In this document: piece after piece, positions 31,095-39,400 of the stretch
Layout: each line of letters opens with the position of its first letter
How positions within the stretch are numbered: position 1 is the stretch's first letter
Source of the DNA: Actinomycetota bacterium
GTDB taxonomy: Bacteria > Actinomycetota > Actinomycetes > S36-B12
DNA: 57,540 nt
Assembly: GCA_027729805.1 (NCBI GenBank)
Contig: JAQCEO010000005.1
Location: 1-57,540, forward strand
Direction of reading: 5' to 3'
Position numbers and translations under genes: made by a program
The notes under the pieces: generated by a model
Told to the model about the DNA's origin: nothing
What the model saw: the letters and a program-made list of their open reading frames with translations, nothing else
Databases searched by the model: none

Positions 31095-32062
31095 GTGAGC
31101 CTAGGTGCCCTAACCACACTTGGCGATGGTTCACCTTCACTTCTGCGGTGGGCTTGGTTGTCAATCGCTGCAGCGATTGCGACTATCTCGCTCAAGTACT
31201 GGGCCTACCTACTGACCGGTTTGGTTGGTCTACTTTCTGACGCACTGGAATCCGTGGTCAATCTGGTGGCCGCGATCGTCGCGCTCATCGCCTTGATCAT
31301 CGCCGCTCGCCCCGCTGACCGGACCCACCATTACGGCCATGGCAAAGCGGAGTATTTCGCTGCCGGCATCGAAGTACTGATGATCTTCGTTGCCGCCATT
31401 GTCATCGTCTACTCCGCAATCGAGCGCCTGTTGAACCCGCAGCCACTTTCGGACCTCGGGATCGACTTACTCATCACGATGCTCGCGACCGCGATCAATG
31501 CCGCCATCGGCTCGCTGATCTTGCGGGTCGGACGCGCCCACCGCTCGCTCACCTTGATCGCAGATGGCCAGCACCTGCTGACCGACGTCTGGACGTCAAT
31601 TGGCGTCCTAATAGGCGTTGTCCTAGTTGCACTAAGCCGGTGGATACCGCTGGACTCAATTGTTGCGATCGCCGTCGGCCTAATTATTTTGTGGACCGGC
31701 TACGGGTTAATACGAAGTTCAGTGCATGGCCTGATGGACCGGGCTCTTAACTCCGAGGATGAGGAGCGGGTCGTGAACGAACTTGACTCATTTGTCGCCG
31801 AGTACCCAAATGGTGAATTGGCTTTCCACGCCCTTCAGACCCGCGAATCTGGTCAGCAACGATTTGTCTCCATGCACGTTCTCGTGCCCGTAACTGGACC
31901 ATTGCACGAGGACATGATCTGGTCGAACGGGTCGAAGTAGCAATCGCGATTGCACTACCCGGTGCCAATATCCAGACCAACCTAGAACCCAGCGAGGACC
32001 CAAGGTCCTATGACGATGCCGGCGAGGGCCACTCTGGGCTCGATACCCAGAACCTCTCCTGA
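31095..32062 (+). pseudogene. cation diffusion facilitator (CDF) metal transporter, frameshifted near its C-terminus
   Basis: CDF proteins export Zn, Co, Fe or Mn from the cytoplasm in exchange for protons. The first frame gives helices with SDALESVVNLVAA (first metal-binding region, D and E/N) and HHYGHGKAEYF, and the second metal motif LLTDVWTSIGV. The cytoplasmic domain starts FHALQTRESGQQRFVSMHVLVP. The frame then changes: after GTA at 31890-31892 the family sequence WTIARGHDLVERVE continues one frame over and ends at 32062 with NLS. In the original frame the protein stops at 31940. A one-base deletion near 31893 explains this. The truncated product would lose about half of the cytoplasmic domain. 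Confidence 0.8.
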
Positions 32063-32137
32063 TTTGTCCCGACGTACCCCACCAACCGCACGCACCGTAG
32101 CTGCGGCACAATGTGCCGTTGAGTGAAGTCAATCTGC

Positions 32138-32210
32138 GCCTCCGTAGCTCAGGGGATAGAGCGCCGGTTTCCGGTACCGACGGTCGCAGGTTCGAATCCT
32201 GCCGGGGGCA
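32138..32210 (+). tRNA. tRNA-Arg (anticodon CCG)
   Basis: The acceptor stem GCCTCCG/CGGGGGC has one T-G pair. The D arm is GCTC...GAGC, and the anticodon loop TTCCGGT has CCG at 32171-32173. The T arm is GCAGG-TTCGAAT-CCTGC, with A as discriminator base. The bottom pair of the anticodon stem facing the core is a C-A mismatch. It reads CGG codons. The SMR gene starts 17 bases after it. Confidence 0.96.
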
Positions 32211-32227
32211 CGTTAGGAGTTGAGCAC

Positions 32228-32551
32228 ATGCCTTATCTGCTGCTTCTGCCTGCCATCAGCAGCGAGGTAATCGGCACCTTGTCACTTAAGGCCAGCGATG
32301 GCTTCACTCGCCTTTGGCCCTCGGTAGTCGTGGTCGTTGGCTACGGTCTCGCCTTCACCTTGCTGGCCCAGACCCTAAAGAGCCTTGGGGTCGGGCCGAC
32401 ATACGCCACTTGGTCAGCACTTGGCACCGTTGGCGCCGCCCTTGGTGGCTGGTTAATTTTCGGCGAAAAAATGAGCCCCCTTTCTATTGGCGGAATGGGC
32501 ATCGTCATCGCCGGCATAGTGATCATGCAATGGGGCAGCGTCACCAGGTGA
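32228..32551 (+). CDS. small multidrug resistance (SMR) family transporter
   Basis: This 107-residue protein has four helices. The membrane Glu that binds substrate and protons is in ISSEVIGTLSLKAS (Glu near residue 13), and GPTYATWSALGTVGAA is the conserved central block. Relatives include QacE/EmrE-type pumps and guanidinium exporters; the sequence does not decide between them. AGGAG at 32214-32218 sits immediately after the tRNA. The stop overlaps the GTG of the next gene, so the two are coupled. Confidence 0.88.
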   Translation: MPYLLLLPAISSEVIGTLSLKASDGFTRLWPSVVVVVGYGLAFTLLAQTLKSLGVGPTYATWSALGTVGAALGGWLIFGEKMSPLSIGGMGIVIAGIVIMQWGSVTR

Positions 32552-33207
32552 GCAATTCCCGCACCACTACCCATTTTGCGACAGTAAGTACCGGCTATTA
32601 CCCGGTTGTGGTAGCAGTGTTCTGCGGGCTCCTGCTCATTTCAAATATCGGCGCCACCAAATTGATTGAGTTCGGGCCCATCATCACCGATGGCGGTGCC
32701 TTCTTGTTCCCGCTCGTCTACATCACCGGCGACGTCTTGAGCGAAGTTTATGGACTAAAAGCTGCCCGCCGAGCGATCTATCTCGGCTTCGCCCTTGCCG
32801 TACTTGCTGCACTAACTTTTTGGTTGGTTCAGATTTCACCACCGGCCAACGGATATGAAAATCAAGAGGCTTTTGAGGCGGTTTTGGGCTTCGTACCACG
32901 TATCGTGCTGGCAAGTATCTGCGGTTACCTAGTCGGTCAGCTACTAAATGCCTATGTCCTCGTCAAGATCAAGGAACGCACCCAAGAAAAAGCCCTCTGG
33001 CTGCGTCTAATCGGCTCAACGGCTGTTGGTGAGTTTGCAGACACCATCGTCTTTTGCACAATTGCGTTCTACGGGATCATCACCGGCGGCGAGTTCATTA
33101 ACTACTTGATTGTTGGGTATCTCTACAAGACCCTCCTGGAAGTAGTACTGCTGCCCATCACCTATCGGGTGATCACTGCCGTAAAGAAGCGCGAGCCCAG
33201 CTATTGA
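32548..33207 (+). CDS. queuosine precursor transporter (YhhQ/DUF165 family)
   Basis: This 219-residue membrane protein has about six helices. It includes LLLISNIGATKLIEFGP, then GAFLFPLVYITGDVLSEVYG and STAVGEFADTIVFCTIAF, all YhhQ signatures. YhhQ imports preQ0/preQ1 or queuine for tRNA modification. It is read from the GTG at 32548, which overlaps the SMR stop. tgt lies immediately downstream in convergent orientation. No preQ0 synthesis genes (queC, queD, queE, folE) are in the window. Confidence 0.88.
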   Translation: MSNSRTTTHFATVSTGYYPVVVAVFCGLLLISNIGATKLIEFGPIITDGGAFLFPLVYITGDVLSEVYGLKAARRAIYLGFALAVLAALTFWLVQISPPANGYENQEAFEAVLGFVPRIVLASICGYLVGQLLNAYVLVKIKERTQEKALWLRLIGSTAVGEFADTIVFCTIAFYGIITGGEFINYLIVGYLYKTLLEVVLLPITYRVITAVKKREPSY

Positions 33208-33219
33208 TTTCGCACTGAC

Positions 33220-34464
<1,245 letters not shown>

Positions 34465-34488
34465 TCAGACGGGACCGAACGCGCACCA

Positions 34489-34983
34489 TCAACTTGGCGC
34501 TAGCACGTCAATGGCGGGGAAGAGTTGCTGAGCCGGCGCAATCCAGTTGGCCAGCGCAGCCGTAGCAACATCATTAACTTCAGCGCAGTCATCAATGAAT
34601 ATCTCTTTGATAACTTCTTCTCCTTGGGTTATCTCTAGTGACCGACTGGTGCCACCAACACAGCCCCCAGCAGGTTCTACGACCGTAACCGCAGCCAATT
34701 GTGCATAGCTTTGATCTAGTTTCGCCCAGGCGTCACTCACCTCGTCTCGCACCTCGTCAGCAAGGATGTCGCCGTAGCTATCCACAACTAACCGCGCCTG
34801 CCTTGCGGTTACCGTCAATTCGAAGCTGCGGTGATAGGCAGGCGGCACCGAAGAGTCGTTGAATTTGTACTGAACCGTCGCGTCAGCCGGTAACCCGCTG
34901 GCCACCGGGTCCGCTGGTGACTGGCAGCCGGTGGCAACCACCACCAGCACCAGAACCCCAAGCAGCACTTTGGCGATTCGCAT
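34489..34983 (-). CDS. putative lipoprotein
   Basis: This protein of about 164 residues has a lipoprotein signal peptide: basic start, hydrophobic LLGVLVLVVVAT and lipobox ATGC with the modified Cys near residue 20. The mature part has no domain I recognise. It has two cysteines (GGCVGG, DDCAEV) that could form a disulfide. The ATG at 34983 is preferred to a GTG one codon earlier. It is anchored on the outer face of the membrane. Function unknown. Confidence 0.75.
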   Translation of the reverse strand: MRIAKVLLGVLVLVVVATGCQSPADPVASGLPADATVQYKFNDSSVPPAYHRSFELTVTARQARLVVDSYGDILADEVRDEVSDAWAKLDQSYAQLAAVTVVEPAGGCVGGTSRSLEITQGEEVIKEIFIDDCAEVNDVATAALANWIAPAQQLFPAIDVLAPS

Positions 34984-35045
34984 CACGCTATTTAATCACG
35001 GGCACCAATGAAAGTCGCTGTAATACCGAATGCAAGAATTCGCGC

Positions 35046-35234
35046 ATGGCTACCTCGCAGCACCCACCCGCCCCTGACCCAAATGACCCCAAGGAGCGGT
35101 TCCGCGCGGCCCTTGAGGCCAAGAACAAAAAGGGTGGGCACTTGGGTGCCAACCGCGATGCGGACAACGGCGGGATCAAGGATGAATCAAGTAAAGCCGG
35201 GGGTAGACGCGAGCACCGCCGCAAGAGCGGCTGA
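35046..35234 (+). CDS. DUF5302-like small basic protein
   Basis: This 62-residue hydrophilic protein has KERFRAALEAKNKK near residue 17 and the basic end GRREHRRKSG. This pattern (a helix with xRFxxALExK and a closing RRKSG) is shared by the actinobacterial DUF5302 family. The start is the ATG at 35046. It is likely cytoplasmic, possibly nucleic acid-binding given its charge, but its role is unknown. Confidence 0.75.
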   Translation: MATSQHPPAPDPNDPKERFRAALEAKNKKGGHLGANRDADNGGIKDESSKAGGRREHRRKSG

Positions 35235-35248
35235 TACTTCGCGTCGAA

Positions 35249-36469
35249 TTAGATCGGGTTACGTAACCTGACAAAGTCGGGAGTCAGCTCACTGACACTG
35301 CGTGCACCAAGTAATGACATCGTCGTTCGGATCTCTTGCTGCAAAATATCAACCGCACGCTGCACCCCGGCTTGCCCGCCAGCCATTAATCCATAAAGGT
35401 ACGCTCGACCGATGAGCACCGCGTCGGCGCCAAGTGCTACCGCCGCTACCACATCGCCGCCCGACAGCACTCCACCGTCAATGAAAACCGAAATACTCTC
35501 ACCAACCGCCTCCTTAACCAGTGGGAGTTGCTCAAGTGGCACCGGGGCCATATCAAGCTGCCTCCCACCGTGATTCGAAAGCACAATGCCATCAACACCA
35601 AGTTCGGATAACAACTTCGCATCGGCAACCGATTGAACACCTTTAACCACCAGTTTTCCGGGCCAAGTCTCGCGGGCCCAAGTCACATCGGCCGGCGTCA
35701 CGGATGGGTCAAACACTTTGTTCATTAGGTCGGCGACCGTGCCCTCCGAACTCCTAAGCGTTGCGAACTCCAGCGGCTCGGTGGTCAGCACATTGAACCA
35801 CCAACTCGGGTACCGCGACATATTGGCCAACGTCGACAGCGAGAGTTTCGGGGGGACGGTTAAGCCGTTTCGAATATCACGGTTACGTATCCCAGCGACC
35901 GGGGCGTCAACTGTCAGCACCAACGTGTCATAGTCACCGGCCGCCGCGCGCTCGAGTAAACCTGCGCGCAAGCTTCGGTCGCGCATTAAGTAGAGCTGAA
36001 ACCAGCGTCGCACATTTGGCACCGCACTTGCCAAATCCTCAATGGAAGTCGTGCCCAGGGTTGAGAGGCAATACGGAATCCCAACTTTGGCGGCCACCGC
36101 TGCCACCGCTGGCTCACCGGCGTGGTGCATCATCCGAGTAAAACCCGTCGGCGCCAGGACAATTGGCAGGGCACTGCTGACACCGAGAATTTCAGTCTTG
36201 GTATCAAGATTTGCCACATCGCGCAGCACCCTTGGTTCGAACTCGATCCGGTTAAATACCTCGCGGGCCCGGTGCAGGGCTAATTCCGCACCCGCGGCGC
36301 CGTCGGTATAGTCGAAAACTGCGGCCGGTGTGTGCTGCTTGGCCAGCGCGCGCAGGTCCCAGATATTCGCGGCCCGCGCCAACGCCCGAGCGCGCCGGTT
36401 CTTGAATGGGTTCTCAGCGCCGATCAGCGGCTTTACCTCATGCCACCTCGGCAACCGGCGGGTGGCCAT
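35249..36469 (-). CDS. FMN-dependent alpha-hydroxy-acid dehydrogenase (L-lactate dehydrogenase-like)
   Basis: This 406-residue TIM-barrel flavoenzyme oxidises an L-2-hydroxy acid. FMN and substrate residues are in VLAPTGFTRMMHHAGEP, the LVLTVDAPVAGIRNRD strand and KLVVKGVQ (active-site Lys). The catalytic His lies in SNHGGRQLDMAP, followed by FIDGGVLSGGDVVAAVALGADAV in pieces. It resembles LldD and the mycofactocin-linked MftD-type proteins; no mycofactocin genes are visible. A strong AGGAGG precedes the ATG by four bases. It probably passes electrons to the quinone pool if it is LldD. Confidence 0.85.
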   Translation of the reverse strand: MATRRLPRWHEVKPLIGAENPFKNRRARALARAANIWDLRALAKQHTPAAVFDYTDGAAGAELALHRAREVFNRIEFEPRVLRDVANLDTKTEILGVSSALPIVLAPTGFTRMMHHAGEPAVAAVAAKVGIPYCLSTLGTTSIEDLASAVPNVRRWFQLYLMRDRSLRAGLLERAAAGDYDTLVLTVDAPVAGIRNRDIRNGLTVPPKLSLSTLANMSRYPSWWFNVLTTEPLEFATLRSSEGTVADLMNKVFDPSVTPADVTWARETWPGKLVVKGVQSVADAKLLSELGVDGIVLSNHGGRQLDMAPVPLEQLPLVKEAVGESISVFIDGGVLSGGDVVAAVALGADAVLIGRAYLYGLMAGGQAGVQRAVDILQQEIRTTMSLLGARSVSELTPDFVRLRNPI

Positions 36470-36496
36470 TTAGCCTCCTATCGTGCACCGTTGCGG

Positions 36497-37459
36497 TTAG
36501 CGTCTGGCGGTAGCGGGGATCTGCCCCATCCGGCCCGCCTGGAAGTCTTCCATAGCGGTGATGATCTCGTCCTTGTAATTCATCACGAAGGGTCCGTGCT
36601 GGGCAATAGGCTCACGAATTGGCCGACCGCCGAGCATCAGCACCTCAAGGGTCGGCGACTTGGAATCTTGATTGGCATCAGCGGCAAAAGTGATCGCATC
36701 TCCTTTGCCAAAATCAACCAACTGGCCTTCACCAAATGCCACGTTTTCGGCGCCAGCGAAACCGCGCCCGGCTAACGCATAAACCATCGCATTGAAACTC
36801 CGGTTCCACGGCAGCGACACCTTGGCACCCGGTTGCACGGTGATGTGCGTGTACGTAATCGGCGTCCAGGTGATACCGGGCCCGCTAATCCCGCCCAGCT
36901 CCCCGGCGATGACTCGCACCAGCGCTCCCCCATCACCACTTGATGCCAATGCCACCGAGGATGCCGAGATATCCTGATATCGCGGTGCGGTCATCTTTAA
37001 GGCGGCCGGCAAATTCACCCACAACTGCACCCCATGAAAGAGCCCGCCAGAACTCACCAAGGCTTCCGGCGGGGTTTCAATGTGCAGCAGACCAGATCCA
37101 GCGGTCATCCACTGGGTGGCGCCGTCGGCAATCAGGCCACCACCGCCGGTGCTGTCCTGGTGTTCAAATGCGCCATCGACGATGTAGGTAACGGTCTCAA
37201 AACCGCGGTGCGGGTGCCATGGGGTGCCCTTGGGTTCACCGGCACCCCATTCGACCGCCCCCATTTGATCAAGCAGCAAGAACGGATCGGACTCACGAAG
37301 TGACATGCGCCCGGGAAATGGCCGGCGCACCGGAAACCCTTCACCCTCGAAAGTGGCCAGTGCGGTCACCACTCGATTGACCGGACGCACCACCGCGGTC
37401 GAATCGGGTTCGCTAATACGTGGCAGTACCAAAACATCGGCAACGCTTACAGCGGGCAC
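36497..37459 (-). CDS. pirin family protein
   Basis: This is a bicupin of about 320 residues. The metal ligands are in HPHRGFETVTY and HIETPPE (His, His, His, Glu), the classical pirin set. The N-terminal half also has FLLLDQMGAVEWGAGEP. Bacterial pirins have been reported as quercetin dioxygenases or regulators of metabolic enzymes; the role here is not shown. I start it at the GTG 37459, eight bases after GGAGG, rather than the TTG at 37465. Confidence 0.88.
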   Translation of the reverse strand: MPAVSVADVLVLPRISEPDSTAVVRPVNRVVTALATFEGEGFPVRRPFPGRMSLRESDPFLLLDQMGAVEWGAGEPKGTPWHPHRGFETVTYIVDGAFEHQDSTGGGGLIADGATQWMTAGSGLLHIETPPEALVSSGGLFHGVQLWVNLPAALKMTAPRYQDISASSVALASSGDGGALVRVIAGELGGISGPGITWTPITYTHITVQPGAKVSLPWNRSFNAMVYALAGRGFAGAENVAFGEGQLVDFGKGDAITFAADANQDSKSPTLEVLMLGGRPIREPIAQHGPFVMNYKDEIITAMEDFQAGRMGQIPATARR

Positions 37460-37557
37460 GGCCAACTCCTCCGGTTAGTTGAGATTTCAACTATAAGCCA
37501 AAGGGGTTGGCCGGGCAACGGGACCGGCGCAAACTACTCGGAGTTAGCCGCCCACCC

Positions 37558-37898
37558 TCAGTGCCTGCCCGACGGTGGAGCGCCGTCGATGACGAACTCG
37601 GTGCCAGTTGAGTAGATCGCATCAGCAATCAAGTACAGCACCAGCTTCGCCACCTCATCGGCCTCCCCAATGCGCGGGATGGGCTGGCTGGCGAACATCT
37701 CACCGAGCTCTAGGCCGGCTGTCATCGGGGTGCGGATACCACCTGGATGCAGCGAGACCACCCAGATATTGTCGCGCCCTAGGTCTAGGGCCGCGGACTT
37801 CCGCAGGCCCCGGACCCCCCACTTACTTGCCACCTAAGCCGCTCGATTCGAGTAGCCCCGCAAGCCGGCGGTTGACGAGATGTTCACGATAACCCCTG
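37558..37898 (-). pseudogene. remnant of a short-chain dehydrogenase/reductase
   Basis: The last 91 residues are read as VASKWGVRGLRKSAALDLG, then HPGGIRTPMTAG and a normal SDR end with STGTEFVIDGAPP. In the same frame upstream are GVIVNISSTAGLRGYSNRAA and then TAG (37834-37836). The stop replaces the Tyr of the catalytic YxxxK motif, since the next residues are V-A-S-K. The cofactor-binding N-terminal half (TGxxxGxG) is missing: homology ends near 37898. The gene is both truncated and interrupted, so it is a pseudogene. Confidence 0.85.
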
Positions 37899-38111
37899 CG
37901 GCATAACAGTTTTTAGCACCTGGTGTCAGGAGGCTTTGGTCCTGATGTGTAGGTGACCCAAGGAAGTGGTTTACGCACCAGGGCGCAGCTTGCGGACACT
38001 ATTTGCACAAATTATTTGAGGTTAAACGTGCTGGAGTTGCCAGTGTTAAACATGAGGTGTTCAAAAAAAAATATTTCAAAATATTTTTGAATTCGGCTTG
38101 CGTGTTGACTT

Positions 38112-38345
38112 GTGTCCTGTTAGAAATTACCCACTGAGCCGAAAGGCGAGGGTCAGATCGAAGAATGACAGCCGAACCGAAGGCTTGACCTACGGGAACT
38201 CTGCGTGCTGGCGGAGTTGGTTGCAGGAAGCGATGTGAGAAGTCAGAAAAGATCGGCTGGTGAACCGGAAACGGGGAGCGAGCGCGGCGGAGCTGCACAG
38301 GACGCAGGCGCCCCGAGCAATCGGGCAGAAGGCAACTGGCTTCAC
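38112..38345 (+). ncRNA. structured non-coding stretch resembling group II intron domain I
   Basis: No convincing coding frame runs through this segment. It starts GTGTCCTG, near the GUGYG start of group II introns. Further on come CCGAAGGC, CTACGGGAACTC, GGTTGCAGGAAGCGATG and TGAACCGGAAAC. The order and spacing of CGAAAGC, TACGGGAAC, GGTTGxAAGCGATGAG are like those in the 5' region of the lactococcal Ll.LtrB intron as I remember it. No reverse transcriptase and no domain V are visible, so it would be a 5' fragment. Between 37899 and 38111 lies AT-rich DNA without a gene. This assignment is tentative. Confidence 0.4.
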
Positions 38346-38384
38346 GGAAAGGCCCCTCAAACTCATACTTTGAGGGGCCTTTCC
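38346..38384. repeat. perfect 16-bp inverted repeat (terminator-like hairpin)
   Basis: GGAAAGGCCCCTCAAA and its exact complement flank a seven-base loop CTCATAC. Neither side has a clear T-run. It sits between the intron-like segment and the 3' end of oleD, so it may stop transcription from either side or be the 3' end of the structured RNA. Confidence 0.75.
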
Positions 38385-38431
38385 CATGTTAGGGGTCCCT
38401 AGGCCAAGCGGGCCGTAACGCCACGCCGCAC

Positions 38432-39400
38432 TCAACCCCGCTGATACCACTTGGTCAGGCGCTCGAAACCGGTCGCCAGGCTCACATCAGGTGCCCAAGC
38501 CAGTGCCGCACACGTCTGGCGCTGATCAAACCAGTGGGCGGTGGCCAATTGCTCGACCAGGAACCGGGTAAGTGGTGGTTCGGCGCCCCGACTACCCCAG
38601 GCCCGCTCGGCCAGTTGGCCGGCCCGATACGCCGCACCAAATGGCACACTTCGTTTTGGGGCCGGTAAACCCGCCGCCCGCGTTATCTCGGTCAGCAACT
38701 CCGCAACGGTTCTCGGCTCGCCATTTGTCACTACGAACGCCCGGCCGTGGACCGTAGGTTCGGCTACCCGTTCGACGGCTGCGGCCAGCGCCGATGCGGC
38801 ATTGTCGACATAAGTGGTATCGATAAGCGCAACACCATGGTCGATCAAGAACAACCGTCCGACGCGCGCCCGAGCAATAATGCGACCAATGAGTTGCTCA
38901 TCACCTGGCCCCCAGACCAGATGCGGACGAATTGCAACTACGGCGAAATCAGGTTCATCTTCGGCCAGAGCTAGGAGTTCGGCTTGCGCTTTCGTAACGG
39001 CATACACACCGCGCGCCGTCTGCGGGTTTGCGGGCAACGCACCAGCACCGATGATCGGCATACCGTCATGCGCAACCGATGGCGATGACACGTGGACGAA
39101 ACTCCGGACACCCGCCGCCTTCGCGGACTGGAGCAGTTGGCGTGTGCCTTCCACGTTTACCGACTCAAACTCCGACCGCGATCCGGTGATCGACACCTTG
39201 GCGGCTAGGTGCACCACCCCATCAATGCCGAAGAGTGCACGAGTAAGTGCCTCGCCATCTAAGATGTCGCCTCTGACTTCGTCAAATGGCAGGCCGCTCG
39301 CTCGACGTTGAAACACCACAATTTCGTGGCCTCGGATCGCGATTGCATTGGCGGTTGCAGCACCTAGTAACCCGCTAGCACCGGTGACAAGTACTCGCAT
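38432..39400 (-). CDS. oleD: OleD, 2-alkyl-3-oxoalkanoate reductase
   Basis: This 322-residue extended SDR has NADP-binding VTGASGLLGAATA at the N-terminus, VVHLAAKVSITG near residue 65 and the catalytic YAVTK near 134. OleD reduces the beta-keto acid made by OleA to a 2-alkyl-3-hydroxy acid, the substrate of OleC. The general fold is shared with 3-beta-HSD and UDP-sugar epimerases. The assignment to OleD rests on the fixed neighbourhood oleA-oleBC-oleD. Its ATG overlaps the oleBC stop (ATGA). Confidence 0.88.
   Translation of the reverse strand: MRVLVTGASGLLGAATANAIAIRGHEIVVFQRRASGLPFDEVRGDILDGEALTRALFGIDGVVHLAAKVSITGSRSEFESVNVEGTRQLLQSAKAAGVRSFVHVSSPSVAHDGMPIIGAGALPANPQTARGVYAVTKAQAELLALAEDEPDFAVVAIRPHLVWGPGDEQLIGRIIARARVGRLFLIDHGVALIDTTYVDNAASALAAAVERVAEPTVHGRAFVVTNGEPRTVAELLTEITRAAGLPAPKRSVPFGAAYRAGQLAERAWGSRGAEPPLTRFLVEQLATAHWFDQRQTCAALAWAPDVSLATGFERLTKWYQRG

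Noticed and set aside
32123..32227. Longer N-terminus for the SMR protein
   Set aside because: The extension would be translated from the tRNA-Arg gene; the ATG at 32228 has its own AGGAG site.
37999..38298. 99-codon minus-strand frame, and a second at 38190-38450
   Set aside because: They run through the structured, AT-rich and hairpin region, show no protein family and have no ribosome-binding site. They look like translations of non-coding RNA.
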